Assembly (NCBI RefSeq): GCF_014646075.1
Contig: NZ_BMMT01000002.1
Coordinates: forward strand, 310,001 to 374,000
DNA length: 64,000 bases
Direction of reading: 5' to 3'
DNA from: Saccharopolyspora thermophila
GTDB taxonomy: Bacteria; Actinomycetota; Actinomycetes; Mycobacteriales; Pseudonocardiaceae
In this document: positions 27,581 to 37,026 of the stretch, piece after piece
How the letters are laid out: the number at the start of each line of letters is the position of its first letter
Numbering within the stretch: the stretch's first letter is position 1
Notes under the pieces: generated by a model
What the model was told of the DNA's origin: nothing
Seen by the model: the letters and a program-made list of their open reading frames with translations, nothing else
Database searches by the model: none
Translations under genes and position numbers: made by a program

Positions 27581-28012
27581 ATGTTCCTCGGCACCCACCA
27601 CCCGAAGCTCGACGACAAGGGGCGCCTGACGCTGCCGGCGAAGTACCGGGAAGCACTCGCAGGGGGGTTGATGGTCACCAAGGGACAGGACCACTGCCTC
27701 TACGTCTTCCCGCGCGCGGAGTTCGAGCAGATGGCGCGCAAGGTCGCCGAGGCGCCGTTCACCAACGAGGCGGTCCGTGCCTACCAGCGGTACCTGTTCG
27801 CCGGCACTGACGAGCAGCGGCCGGACGGGCAGGGTCGGATCTCGATCGCGGCGGAGCTGCGGCGCTACGCCGGGCTCACCAAGGAGTGCGTGGTCATCGG
27901 CGCGATCAACCGGCTGGAGATCTGGGACGCCGACCGGTGGCAGAGCTACCTCGACGAGCACGAGGAGAGCTACGCGCAGGCGCGGGAGGAGGTGTTGCCG
28001 GGGGTGTTCTGA
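27581..28012 (+). CDS. mraZ: Transcriptional regulator MraZ
   Basis: The 143-residue protein has two SpoVT/AbrB-like swapped-hairpin repeats, each with the DxxGR motif: [13 protein letters not shown] near residue 11 and [13 protein letters not shown] near residue 83. MraZ forms a ring and represses the dcw operon through tandem boxes in its own promoter, which are visible upstream. GGGGGGAGGT precedes the ATG at 9 nt. It is the first gene of the division cluster. Confidence 0.97.
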   Translation: MFLGTHHPKLDDKGRLTLPAKYREALAGGLMVTKGQDHCLYVFPRAEFEQMARKVAEAPFTNEAVRAYQRYLFAGTDEQRPDGQGRISIAAELRRYAGLTKECVVIGAINRLEIWDADRWQSYLDEHEESYAQAREEVLPGVF

Positions 28013-28261
28013 CGTCCCGCGGACGGCGGGGCGCGGGTTGACGGCAGCAGCCCGGGTTTCGTGAGGCCTCGGTCCGCTCGGCTATCGCTCGCCTGGTGCA
28101 TCTTCCCCGGTACCAGGACGCGACGGGCGGGCGGGGACCTGACGAGATCCGGGATCGGGGGGCAATACCGAAGATCGCCGCGGGCGGGCCTGTGGGCCCG
28201 CGCGCGCCGGTTGTGGACTGATTCACGACGGCACGCGGGAGGGAGGGAGGGAGGGACCGCC

Positions 28262-29275
28262 GTGGCCGACCAGCGGCAGGACGAGGGCGGCTCCGCCCGC
28301 GACCGGCACGTGCCGGTGCTGCTCGACCGCACCCTGGAACTGCTCGGTCCCGCGTTGTCGCGGGAGGGCGCGGTGGTCGTCGACGCCACGCTGGGCATGG
28401 GCGGCCACTCCGAGGCGATGCTGGCCGCGTATCCCGGGCTGACCCTGGTCGGCCTGGACCGTGACCCCGACGCCCTGCGGCTGGCCGGGGAGCGGTTGGC
28501 GCCCTACTCCTCGCGGATCCACCTGGTGCACACCGTCTATGACCGGTGGGCCGAGGTGCTGGCGGACCTCGGTCTGTCCACGGTGGACGCCGCGTTGTTC
28601 GACCTCGGCGTGTCCTCGCTGCAGCTGGACGAGACCGCACGCGGCTTCGCCTACGCGCACGACGCACCGCTGGACATGCGCATGGACCCGAGCTCCCCGC
28701 GCACCGCCGCGGACGTGCTCAACACCTACAGCACCGAGGAACTGACGCGCGTGCTGCGCACCTACGGCGAGGAGAAGTTCGCGGCCAAGATCGCCGCGGC
28801 CATCGTCCGGGCGCGGCGCAAGGAACCGTTCACCACCAGCGCGCGCCTGGTGCAGCTGCTCTACGACACGGTTCCCGCGGCCAGCCGGCGCACCGGCGGA
28901 CACCCGGCCAAGCGCACTTTCCAGGCCCTGCGCATCGAGGTCAACGCCGAACTCGACGTGCTGGAGCGGGCGCTGCCCGCCGCACTGGACTCGCTGGCGG
29001 TGGGTGGGCGAGTGGTGGTCCTGTCCTATCACTCGTTGGAGGACCGGATGGTCAAGCGGGCCTTGGCCGAGCGGTCGAAGTCCCGCACCCCGGTCGATTT
29101 GCCGGTCGAGCTGCCCGGCCACGGACCGGAGTTCCGGTTGCTCACCCGGGGCGCGGAGCTGGCCGGCGAGCAGGAGATCGAAGCCAACCCCAGGGCCGCG
29201 TCGGTGCGGCTGCGCGCCGCCGAGCGGATCAGCCGGGGAGACACGTCAGCGCCGAGGCGAGGGAGGCGACGGTGA
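28262..29275 (+). CDS. rsmH: 16S rRNA (cytosine-1402 N4)-methyltransferase RsmH (MraW)
   Basis: The 337-residue enzyme carries the SAM motif [10 protein letters not shown] from residue 41, [11 protein letters not shown] and the C-terminal [12 protein letters not shown] signature. It methylates C1402 of 16S rRNA in the ribosomal P site. The GTG start is preceded by a long GGGAGGGAGGGAGGG purine run. About 250 nt separate it from mraZ, in which I see no other gene. The stop overlaps ftsL (GTGA). Confidence 0.96.
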   Translation: MADQRQDEGGSARDRHVPVLLDRTLELLGPALSREGAVVVDATLGMGGHSEAMLAAYPGLTLVGLDRDPDALRLAGERLAPYSSRIHLVHTVYDRWAEVLADLGLSTVDAALFDLGVSSLQLDETARGFAYAHDAPLDMRMDPSSPRTAADVLNTYSTEELTRVLRTYGEEKFAAKIAAAIVRARRKEPFTTSARLVQLLYDTVPAASRRTGGHPAKRTFQALRIEVNAELDVLERALPAALDSLAVGGRVVVLSYHSLEDRMVKRALAERSKSRTPVDLPVELPGHGPEFRLLTRGAELAGEQEIEANPRAASVRLRAAERISRGDTSAPRRGRRR

Positions 29276-29949
29276 CAGCACCCCCACGAGCCAAGACGGC
29301 GGCGCGGTCGCAGCAGGCCGCCCAGAAGTCGACCAAGGGCGCGGACAAGCCGCGGCAGCGCTCGGCCGCGGCGGAGCGCGCCTATGCGCGGCGCGAGGAG
29401 CGGCGCGAGCGGTCGCTGCGCGAGCCGTCCGGTCGGCGACCGCGCCAGCAGCGGCAGCTGGTCGACGAGCGCAAGGTCACGACGGCCAAGCCGAAGGCGA
29501 AGGCCAGGCAGCTGCAGGAGAGGGTGTCGCAGGCCCGGCTGCCGCAGGTGGTCATGGTGATGACCGTGCTGGCCACCGGCCTGGCGGCGACGCTGTGGCT
29601 GTCCATCGCCGCGGTCAGCGGCAGCTACCGGCTGCAGCAGGGCGAGTCGGACCTCACCGTGCTGACCGAGCGCAAGGAGCAGCTGCTGCGCGAGGTCAGC
29701 TCGATGAACTCCACGCCGGAGATCCAGCGCCGCGCCGAGCAGGAGCTGGGCATGGTGCCCGCCCCTATCCCGGCGCACCTGGTCCCGCAGCCGGACGGCT
29801 CGGTGGCCGTCGTGGGTGAGCCGGAGAAGGCCAGGGCACCGCAGACCCCGGCCGCCCCACCGTCGGCGCCGAATTCTGGGGCCCAGCCGCCGGAGGGCCA
29901 GGCCCGCGCGCCGGAGCAGCCCGCCGCGGACGCTCCGGAGCGCCGTTGA
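29272..29949 (+). CDS. ftsL: Cell-division protein FtsL
   Basis: The 225-residue bitopic protein has a long basic cytoplasmic N-terminus (about 95 residues, many Arg/Lys/Gln), one membrane span ([18 protein letters not shown]), then a short extracytoplasmic coiled coil and a Pro/Ala-rich tail. Topology and position between rsmH and ftsI identify FtsL, which works with FtsQ, FtsB-like proteins and FtsI at the septum. The sequence family itself is poorly conserved. It is coupled to both neighbours by short overlaps. Confidence 0.85.
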   Translation: MTAPPRAKTAARSQQAAQKSTKGADKPRQRSAAAERAYARREERRERSLREPSGRRPRQQRQLVDERKVTTAKPKAKARQLQERVSQARLPQVVMVMTVLATGLAATLWLSIAAVSGSYRLQQGESDLTVLTERKEQLLREVSSMNSTPEIQRRAEQELGMVPAPIPAHLVPQPDGSVAVVGEPEKARAPQTPAAPPSAPNSGAQPPEGQARAPEQPAADAPERR

Positions 29950-31796
29950 TGGCCCGCCGTCCGACCAGGCTCATCCGGGGCCGCACCGCGCGCACCAACG
30001 TGGCCGGCAGCAACCGGCGACTGCTCGTCGGCCGGTTGCTGCTGGTGATCGCGCTGGTGATCACCGGCGGCAAGCTCATCCAGCTGCAGGGCTTCGAGGC
30101 GCGCGCGCTGTCCGAGCGGGCCGAGAAGCAGCGCGCCACCCGGGAACCCATCCCGGCCGAACGCGGGTCCATCGTGGACCGCTCGGGAAACGTGCTGGCG
30201 TTCAGCAGCGAGGCCCGGCAGCTCTATGCGAACCCGCAGTACCTCACCAGGGAGTTCGACGAGGCGCACGCCAAGGACCCGAAAAAACCCACCTCCGCCC
30301 AGTACAAGCAGGAGATCGCGCGGTACATCGCGCAGCTGCTGCCCGGGGTGATCAGCGAGCAGGACGTGCTCAACGCGCTGTTCAGCAACGCCAAGTTCAC
30401 CTACTTCGGTCCGCCGATCGATCCCGGCAGGGCGCGGCAGATCACCGAGAAGTACCCGCAGATCGGCGCCGAGTACCGGGCCACCCGCGAGTACCCGGCG
30501 GGCAACCTGGGCGCGAACATCATCGGCGTCGCCAACTGGCGGATGGACGAGAAGCGCATCCGGGGCCTGATGCACCTGGAGAGCGCGTTGGATTCGGTGC
30601 TGGCGGGCAGGGACGGGCAGCGGGTGTCCGACACCGCGCTGGGCTCGGACCTGGTCATCCCGGGTACGGAACGCGAACTGGAACCCGCGGTGCCGGGCTC
30701 GGACGTGCAACTGACCATCGACTCGGACCTGCAGTTCATGGTGCAGCGCAAGCTCGGCGACTACGCCCGCAGGGCCGGTGCGAAGAGCGCGAGCGCGGTG
30801 GTGCTGGACGCCAAGACCGGTGAGGTCTACGCGCTGGCCAACGACAAGACCTTCGACCCGCGTGGGTCGTGGAGCGAGAACACCGGCAACCCGGCGGTGA
30901 CCACGCCGTACGAGCCGGGTTCGGTGGGCAAAGTGATCACCGCTGCGGGCGCGATCGAGGACGGTCTGGTGCGGCCGGACACGGTGCTGCAGGTGCCCGG
31001 CAGCATCAGGGTCGCCGACCGGACCGTCGGAGACGCCTGGAACCACGGCACGATCCCGCTCACCTTCACCGGGGTGCTGGGCAAGTCGTCCAACGTCGGC
31101 ACCCTGATGGTCGCGCAGCAGCTCGGCGAGCAGCGGTTCTACGACCTGGCCCGCAGGTTCGGGCTGGGCCAGCGGACCGGGATCGGGCTGCCCGGCGAGA
31201 GCCCCGGCAGCCTGCCGCCGCCGGAGAAGTGGTCGGGGTCGACGTTCGCGAACCTGCCGATCGGGCAGGGGCTGTCGATGACGGTGCTGCAGATGGCGGG
31301 CATGTACCAGGCCATCGCCAACGACGGTGTGCGGGTGCCACCGCGGGTCATCGCGGCGGAGATCCGGCCGGACGGCACCCGGATCGAGCGGCCGCGCCCG
31401 GAGGGCGTGCGAGTGGTCAGCCCCGAAACGGCGCGCACGGTGCGGGACATGCTGCGCTCGGTGGTGCAGAACGCGCCGCAGCCGAACCGCGGCACCGGGG
31501 CGGATGCGGCGCTGGCGGGCTACCAGATCTCGGGCAAGACGGGTACGGCGCAGCAGATCGACCCGACCTGTAAGTGCTACAGCCAGTCGGTGTACTGGAT
31601 CACGTTCGCCGGGATTGTTCCCGCGGACAACCCGAGGTTCGTGGTGGGTCTGATGCTGGACGCGCCGTCGTCGGGCACCAGGGAGGCCTACAGCGCGGCC
31701 CCGCTGTTCCACGACATCGCGGCCTTTCTGACCCAGCGTTACCAGATCCCGCTGTCCAAGGAGCAGGCTCCGTTCCAGCTCCTCCAGGCAGGTTGA
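29949..31796 (+). CDS. ftsI: Septal peptidoglycan transpeptidase FtsI (PBP3 class B)
   Basis: The 615-residue class B penicillin-binding protein has a basic N-terminus, one membrane anchor (about residues 20-45), a dimerisation domain and the transpeptidase domain with S325-VGK328 (active Ser), SSN at 380-382 and KTG at 530-532. There are no PASTA repeats. An unusual Thr-Cys-Lys-Cys pair near residue 540 may form a disulfide. The ATG follows the ftsL stop with 1-nt overlap. It is the last gene before the dcw cluster is interrupted. Confidence 0.96.
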   Translation: MARRPTRLIRGRTARTNVAGSNRRLLVGRLLLVIALVITGGKLIQLQGFEARALSERAEKQRATREPIPAERGSIVDRSGNVLAFSSEARQLYANPQYLTREFDEAHAKDPKKPTSAQYKQEIARYIAQLLPGVISEQDVLNALFSNAKFTYFGPPIDPGRARQITEKYPQIGAEYRATREYPAGNLGANIIGVANWRMDEKRIRGLMHLESALDSVLAGRDGQRVSDTALGSDLVIPGTERELEPAVPGSDVQLTIDSDLQFMVQRKLGDYARRAGAKSASAVVLDAKTGEVYALANDKTFDPRGSWSENTGNPAVTTPYEPGSVGKVITAAGAIEDGLVRPDTVLQVPGSIRVADRTVGDAWNHGTIPLTFTGVLGKSSNVGTLMVAQQLGEQRFYDLARRFGLGQRTGIGLPGESPGSLPPPEKWSGSTFANLPIGQGLSMTVLQMAGMYQAIANDGVRVPPRVIAAEIRPDGTRIERPRPEGVRVVSPETARTVRDMLRSVVQNAPQPNRGTGADAALAGYQISGKTGTAQQIDPTCKCYSQSVYWITFAGIVPADNPRFVVGLMLDAPSSGTREAYSAAPLFHDIAAFLTQRYQIPLSKEQAPFQLLQAG

Positions 31797-31819
31797 CCTG
31801 CCTTCGACCGAGCCGAGCA

Positions 31820-31841
31820 GCCCCGGTGACCTTGCCGGGGC
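31820..31841. terminator. Terminator between ftsI and the convergent transporter gene
   Basis: GCCCCGG and CCGGGGC form a 7-bp stem with an 8-nt loop, 24 nt after the ftsI stop. It ends the first half of the dcw transcript. Confidence 0.6.
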
Positions 31842-31851
31842 CGCAGCTGCG

Positions 31852-33195
31852 TCAGGCGACGCCCTCGGTTTCCTTCGGGGTGCTGATCTGCTCCGCGGGG
31901 GCCCGGAAGCGGGCGAGTAGGAGGAACAGCACCGCCGCGCCGAGGCCGCAGCACGCCAGCAGGTACAGGCCCGCGGTGTTCGAGCGGAAGGTGGTCTCGA
32001 TCCAGTTCTTCGCCACCGGCGCCACGAAACCGCCGAGGTTGCCCAGGGAGTTGATCAGGCCGGTCCCCGCTGCCGCTGCGGTGCCCGTCAGGTACGCCGC
32101 CGGGAACGTCCAGAACACCGGCTGGACCGAGATGTAGCCCGCGGCCGCGACCGCGAGCCCGGCGATCGCCAGGACCGGGCTGCTGAAGTACGCCGAGGCC
32201 GCGATGCCGACCGAGCCGCCCGCGACGCAGGCCGCCGCGACGAACCGCTTGTCGGGCTGCGCGAGCCGGTCGGCTCCGGTGGACACCGCGATGTTCACCA
32301 GCAGCGCCACCGTCCACGGGATGGCCGTGACCAGACCGACCAGCAGGCCGACCTTGCTGCCGACCGCCTCGGCCACCTGCGTGGGCAGGTAGAAGGTCAT
32401 GCCGTAGACGCTGCACTGGATGAGGAAGTAGATCAGGCAGAAGTACAGCACCCGCGGGTCCACCAGCGCCGACCACAACCGGTGCGGGCTGTGCGCCTGC
32501 TTGGCCGCGGCCTCCTGGTCCACCGCCGACTGCAGGGCGGTGCGCTGCTCCGGCGACAGCCACTTCGCGTCGGCGGGCTTGTTGTCCAGGTAGAAGAACG
32601 CCCACACGCCGACGACGCAGGCGATCAGGCCCTCCACGGCGAACATCCACTGCCAGCCCAGGATGCCGCCCACGCCGTCGAGTTCCAGCAGCATGCCGGA
32701 CAGCGGCCCGCCGAGTACCGAGGCGAGCGGGATGCCGAAGTAGAACAGCGCGTTGCACCGGGCCCGGTAGGCGTGCGGCACCCAGTAGGTGATGAACAGG
32801 ATGACGCCCGGGAAGAAGCCGGCCTCGGCCACGCCGAGCAGGAAGCGCAGGACGTAGAACAGGACCTCGCTGTTCACCAGCGCCAGCGCGGCCGAGATCA
32901 GGCCCCAGGTGACCATGATCCGGCACATCCACCAGCGGGCGCCGACGCGCTGCATGATCAGGTTGCTGGGCACCTCGAAGAGCGCGTAGCCGATGAAGAA
33001 CAGGCCCGCGCCCAGCGCGTAGGCCGCCTCCGAGATGCCGGCGTGGGCCTGGAACTCCTCCTTGGCGAAGCCGACGTTGACGCGGTCCAGGAACGCGATG
33101 ACATACATGAAGAACAGGAACGGCATCAGCCGAACCATGACCCGCCGGATCGCGGTGGTGAGCGCCTCGTCGGGCGCCCGCTCGCCGGTGTGCAC
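31852..33195 (-). CDS. MFS transporter, anion:cation symporter type (probable sugar-acid uptake)
   Basis: The 447-residue protein has 12 hydrophobic spans. The pattern FLDRVNVGFA in helix 1, the RxGARWWMCR loop and the EAGFFPG segment are typical of the ACS family that takes up hexuronates, galactonate and related acids. It is divergent from a sugar-acid dehydratase, with shared operator-like palindromes between them, so a pentonate or aldonate substrate is likely. The GTG at 33195 is preceded by GAGGAGGCAGG; longer in-frame starts run through the operator and are unlikely. Confidence 0.85.
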   Translation of the reverse strand: MHTGERAPDEALTTAIRRVMVRLMPFLFFMYVIAFLDRVNVGFAKEEFQAHAGISEAAYALGAGLFFIGYALFEVPSNLIMQRVGARWWMCRIMVTWGLISAALALVNSEVLFYVLRFLLGVAEAGFFPGVILFITYWVPHAYRARCNALFYFGIPLASVLGGPLSGMLLELDGVGGILGWQWMFAVEGLIACVVGVWAFFYLDNKPADAKWLSPEQRTALQSAVDQEAAAKQAHSPHRLWSALVDPRVLYFCLIYFLIQCSVYGMTFYLPTQVAEAVGSKVGLLVGLVTAIPWTVALLVNIAVSTGADRLAQPDKRFVAAACVAGGSVGIAASAYFSSPVLAIAGLAVAAAGYISVQPVFWTFPAAYLTGTAAAAGTGLINSLGNLGGFVAPVAKNWIETTFRSNTAGLYLLACCGLGAAVLFLLLARFRAPAEQISTPKETEGVA

Positions 33196-33221
33196 CCTGC
33201 CTCCTCGCTGAGGTGGTGAGT

Positions 33222-33337
33222 GTTCGAAATATCGAACCATGTTCGTGATATGGGACACGAGCCTAGATCTGGTGCGGGGTGGCGTCAATGGCCTGGAGCT
33301 CGGTGTTCGATATCGCAACGGATGTTCGAAATCGCGG
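33222..33337. promoter_or_regulatory. Three IclR-type operator-like sites between transporter and dehydratase
   Basis: GTTCGA-AATA-TCGAAC at 33222-33237 is a perfect inverted repeat. Related copies GTTCGATATCGCAAC (33305) and GTTCGAAATCGCGG (33324) follow. IclR-family regulators of acid catabolism bind words like GTTCGATNATCGNAC. No regulator gene is adjacent. Confidence 0.55.
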
Positions 33338-33424
33338 ATCTGTGGTGGTAGGGGTATTGCGCGTCGGGTTCGGAGCTGGTTACGTCGCGACTCGACCGAC
33401 GATGTTCCCCACCAAGGAGGGCGG

Positions 33425-35143
33425 ATGACGACCCCGCGGCGCAGCACGAGTTGGTTCGGGGCTCATGGGCGGGCCGGGATGACCGCCCGGTCCTGGGTCA
33501 GGAACCAGGGCTACGGCGACGAGGTGTTCGACGGTCGGCCGGTGATCGGCATCGGCACCACCTGGTCCGAGCTGGCGCCGTGCAACGCCCACCAGCAGCG
33601 CATCGCCGAGGCGGTCAAGCGCGGGGTGTGGCAGGCGGGCGGGTTCCCGCTGGAGTTCCCCAACATGGCGCTGGGCGAGACGCTGATGCGGCCGACCGCG
33701 ATGCTCTACCGCAACCTGCTGGCGATGCAGGCCGAGGAGACCATCCGCGCCAACCCGCTGGACGGCGTGGTGCTGCTGTCCGGCTGCGACAAGACCACGC
33801 CCGGCATGCTGATGGCCGCGGCGAGCGTCGACCTGCCCACCGTGATGCTCACCGGTGGCCCCATGCTCAACGGCAAGTACAAGGGCACCGACATCGGATC
33901 CGGAACCGCTGTGTGGCAGGCCGAGGCCGACCTGGTGGCGGGGCGGATCACCCAGGACGAGTGCTTCTTCATCGAGGGCTGCATGTCCCGCTCCAACGGG
34001 CACTGCATGACGATGGGCACGGCCTCGACCATGGCCTGCGTCGTCGAGGCGCTGGGTATGCAGTTGCCGTACGCGGCGACGTGGCCCGCGGTGGACGCCC
34101 GTCGCTACGCGGCCGCGCAGCAGACCGGGCAGCGCATCGTCGAGATGGTGCAGGAGGACCTCAAGCCGTCGGACATCCTGACCCGCGAGGCGTTCCGCAA
34201 CGCCATCCGCGCCAATGCGGCCATCGGCGGCTCCACGAACGCGGTCGTGCACCTCATCGCCATCGCCAGGCGCGTCGGCGTCGAGCTGACCATCGACGAC
34301 TTCGACGCCGACACCCGCGACGTCCCGACGCTGGTGAACCTGCAGCCCAGCGGCACGTTCCTGATGGAGGACTTCTGCTACGCGGGCGGCCTGCCCGCGG
34401 TGCTCAAGGAGCTCGGTGACCTCGTGGAGCGCTCGGCGATCACGGTCACCGGCCGCACCATGGGGGAGAACATCGCCGACGCGGAGGTGCACAACCGCGA
34501 GGTCATCACCCCGTTCGACAAGCCGTTCCGGGCCGTCGGCACCGGGACGGCCGTGCTGCGCGGCTCGCTGGCCCCGGGCGGCGCCGTGGTCAAGCAGTCC
34601 GCCGCCTCACCGCGGCTGCTGCGGCACCGCGGCCCGGCCATGGTGTTCGAGGACGTGGACGACTACTACGCGGTCTGCAAGGACGACGACCTGGACGTCG
34701 ACGAGAACACCGTGCTCGTCATCCGCAACGCCGGGCCGAAGGGGTACCCGGGCATGCCCGAGATCGCCAACGTACCGGTGCCGAAGAAGGTCCAGGACGC
34801 GGGATTCGACGACATCGTGCGGATTTCCGACGGCCGGATGAGCGGCACCGCGTACGGCACGGTGATCCTGCACGTCACACCGGAAGCGGCGGCGGGCGGC
34901 CCGCTGGCGTTCGTGCGCACCGGCGACATGATCAGCATCGACGTTCCGAACCGCCGCCTCGACCTGGAGGTCCCGGACGAGGAGCTGGAGCGCCGCCGGG
35001 CGGAGTGGAAGGAACCGGACAACCCGTTCCCCCGCGGCTACCAGCGCCTGTACCACGACCACGTCCTGCAGGCGTCGGACGGAGCGGACCTCGACTTCCT
35101 CGTCGGCAAATCCGGCAGCTACGTCCCCCGCGACGGCCACTGA
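33425..35143 (+). CDS. IlvD/Edd-family sugar-acid dehydratase (pentonate/arabonate type)
   Basis: The 572-residue protein has the Fe-S dehydratase motifs: NTWSE-like TTWSELAPCN, SGCDKTTPGMLMAAASVDLP, and CMSRSNGHCMTMGTAS with cluster Cys, and GSTNAVVHLIA. The N-terminal RSWVRNQGYGDEVFDGRPVIGIG and the overall length resemble L-arabonate/xylonate dehydratases rather than the amino-acid enzyme IlvD. It would convert a pentonate to the 2-keto-3-deoxy acid. AAGGAGG lies 7 nt before the ATG. It pairs with the divergent transporter. Confidence 0.87.
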   Translation: MTTPRRSTSWFGAHGRAGMTARSWVRNQGYGDEVFDGRPVIGIGTTWSELAPCNAHQQRIAEAVKRGVWQAGGFPLEFPNMALGETLMRPTAMLYRNLLAMQAEETIRANPLDGVVLLSGCDKTTPGMLMAAASVDLPTVMLTGGPMLNGKYKGTDIGSGTAVWQAEADLVAGRITQDECFFIEGCMSRSNGHCMTMGTASTMACVVEALGMQLPYAATWPAVDARRYAAAQQTGQRIVEMVQEDLKPSDILTREAFRNAIRANAAIGGSTNAVVHLIAIARRVGVELTIDDFDADTRDVPTLVNLQPSGTFLMEDFCYAGGLPAVLKELGDLVERSAITVTGRTMGENIADAEVHNREVITPFDKPFRAVGTGTAVLRGSLAPGGAVVKQSAASPRLLRHRGPAMVFEDVDDYYAVCKDDDLDVDENTVLVIRNAGPKGYPGMPEIANVPVPKKVQDAGFDDIVRISDGRMSGTAYGTVILHVTPEAAAGGPLAFVRTGDMISIDVPNRRLDLEVPDEELERRRAEWKEPDNPFPRGYQRLYHDHVLQASDGADLDFLVGKSGSYVPRDGH

Positions 35144-35148
35144 CCAAC

Positions 35149-35195
35149 GTCACCCGGGGACCTGCTCGTTCCTCGCGGAGCAGGCCCCGGGTGAC
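35149..35195. terminator. Long bidirectional terminator after the dehydratase
   Basis: GTCACCCGGGG pairs with CCCCGGGTGAC, and after a one-base bulge CCTGCTC pairs with GAGCAGG, giving 18 bp of stem. It sits between two convergent genes. Confidence 0.85.
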
Positions 35196-35211
35196 ACCGG
35201 TTCGTGGCAGG

Positions 35212-35700
35212 TCAGCTGGCGGGGACCTGCGGGTCGCTCCAGCCGAGGTAGTTGTCGAAGTAGGACAGGCTGTTGGCGTGGCCGATGGCGCCGTTGACGC
35301 TCGTGGCGTAGAAACCGCCCTTACCGTCGGCGATCCCGACGTGGCCGTACCTGCTGATGTCCCAGTACACGAAGGCGCCCTTGGGCGGGGTGGAACCGTC
35401 GGTGTGCGCCTTGCCCGCGCGCACCGCACCCTTCCAGTGCGCGATCGCCGAAGGCCACACCCCGGTGGTGCCCCAGGCGTTCTCCACGGCCTTCTCGCAC
35501 AGGCCCTGGTAGGAGGTGTCACCGATGCGGGCCTGGAACCACTCGATGGCCCCCTGCGCTGTCCCGTCCCCGGGAGAAGCCACCTGCACGGCTTCGGCCG
35601 ACGGAGACCAGGTGACTTCCGGCACGGCGACGGGAGCGAGCAGCAGTGCGGCGGCGACACCGCACGAGCCGGCTAATCGAACGAGACGACGCCTGTTCAC
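35212..35700 (-). CDS. Secreted CHAP/NlpC-P60-like cysteine hydrolase
   Basis: The 162-residue protein has a signal peptide (VNRRRLVRLAG start, hydrophobic core, Ala-rich cleavage region). The mature part has GLCEKAVENAWG with the probable nucleophile Cys and YGHVGIADGKGG with the partner His, the spacing of CHAP/NlpC-P60 peptidoglycan amidases. It may trim cell wall. The GTG at 35700 has GGGAGG 5 nt upstream and gives a compact signal peptide. It is adjacent to, but separated by 180 nt from, the toxin-immunity module on the same strand. Confidence 0.72.
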   Translation of the reverse strand: MNRRRLVRLAGSCGVAAALLLAPVAVPEVTWSPSAEAVQVASPGDGTAQGAIEWFQARIGDTSYQGLCEKAVENAWGTTGVWPSAIAHWKGAVRAGKAHTDGSTPPKGAFVYWDISRYGHVGIADGKGGFYATSVNGAIGHANSLSYFDNYLGWSDPQVPAS

Positions 35701-35880
35701 GAAAACCTCCCTGAACCCGAAAATCAGCAACGATCAGGGAAGCAAACTAGCGCCCACCCCTGAGTAACACCATCAAGATGACCTGAACAGCCGATGACAG
35801 AAGTCACCCGCGGCAACTTCCCGCCAAGGTCTTGCCATCGACGGTGAGTAACGGATACGTGCTCACGTTGGTGAGCTGCC

Positions 35881-37026
35881 TTACGGCATGGTCGGGTAAT
35901 CGAAAATGGTGATCGGCTCGACGACGTCTTCGGTGGGAGCGCGGCCAAGCTCGGCGATCACGACGTCTGCCTTGTCTGCGGAGAGGTCGACGAGTCCGAT
36001 ATGGAGGGATGTGCCACTGGCCTTTCGGGCGGCCAAGGCCGTTGGAAGGGTATGGAGGAGCTCGATGAGAACAGGGCGGTTTCGTACGCCCAGCTGCTCC
36101 AGCTTCGTGAACACCAGGACCTTCGCTCGAACATGGCGAATCGCTTCTGCGAGGGAGGTCGCGCCTGGTGAGATGCTGTTGGCGAGGGCTTGTACGGAGG
36201 CAACATTGCGCACGTCGATCTCCCACAGGTGTTCAGGGCCGCGACCGAGTTGCTGAACCCATCGGTTCAACTGCGAGTGCGGAAGGTCGACGTGAATTGC
36301 GCTCGAAGTCCATGTGACGTCGGGAAGTTGATGTGGATCCACGGGGACGGGTGCGATTATCCGTGGTTGCTCGTCGACCGAATCGGGTGGCGCGCTGGGT
36401 GGTCGAACGGTCATGTTGGAACCGTGGTTTCTGAACCATTCTTCCAGATCGCTGCCGTCCAGCAGGATTCGTCGTGGTTCTGTTTGAACGACGACGGGGC
36501 CGCGGACCAGGCCGATTGTTCCGTCGATGCGGGCACCTGTGAGATCAGCTTCGCTGAGATCGGCTCGATCGAAATTGCATCCCTCGAGATCAGCATCCGT
36601 GAAGTTGGCTCCACTCAGGAGAGTCTTTACGAGTGTTGCGCCCGCGAGACTGGCTCCCTGGAAGTTGGAATCCATTGCTGTCGCGCGGGTGAAGTTTGCG
36701 CGCGCCAGTCGTGCCATCACGAAATTTGCTCGGTCCAGGCTTGCTTCAGCGAAGTTGGCATCCGACAGGTCGGCCCGGGTGAAGCGGGCCTCCGTGCACT
36801 CGGCGTCGGCGAGCTGGATGCCACGAAGGGTGGTGTCCGCGAGGTTGCTGGACATGAACCACGCGCTGGTGAAATCTCCTCCGGAAAGGTCCGCCCCACG
36901 AAGGTCCGCGTCGATCGCATAGAACTCCCGGTGTCCTTCGCCCGCGAGCCAGCTGCGCAGATCGGAAACGACTTCGGGGTCGTTCGGCCATCGGCGTGGC
37001 TGCCAGTCATGGGTACCAGAGGACAC
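35881..37026 (-). CDS. Pentapeptide-repeat protein, probable immunity protein of the adjacent toxin
   Basis: The 381-residue protein has a pentapeptide-repeat domain at about residues 38-170 (A(D/N)LxxA units such as ADLRGADLSG, ANFTDADLEG), predicting a quadrilateral beta-helix. The following 210 residues are an unrecognised alpha/beta domain ending in an acidic strand. The GTG start lies 20 nt inside the toxin gene's 3' end, so the two are translated together. The DNA is clearly less GC-rich than its surroundings. An immunity role is inferred from position, overlap and composition; pentapeptide proteins can also protect gyrase by DNA mimicry. Confidence 0.75.
   Translation of the reverse strand: MSSGTHDWQPRRWPNDPEVVSDLRSWLAGEGHREFYAIDADLRGADLSGGDFTSAWFMSSNLADTTLRGIQLADAECTEARFTRADLSDANFAEASLDRANFVMARLARANFTRATAMDSNFQGASLAGATLVKTLLSGANFTDADLEGCNFDRADLSEADLTGARIDGTIGLVRGPVVVQTEPRRILLDGSDLEEWFRNHGSNMTVRPPSAPPDSVDEQPRIIAPVPVDPHQLPDVTWTSSAIHVDLPHSQLNRWVQQLGRGPEHLWEIDVRNVASVQALANSISPGATSLAEAIRHVRAKVLVFTKLEQLGVRNRPVLIELLHTLPTALAARKASGTSLHIGLVDLSADKADVVIAELGRAPTEDVVEPITIFDYPTMP

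Noticed and set aside
29625-31712. 695-codon minus-strand frame opposite ftsI
   Set aside because: Antisense shadow of a high-GC gene; no domain and Arg/His-rich low-complexity translation.
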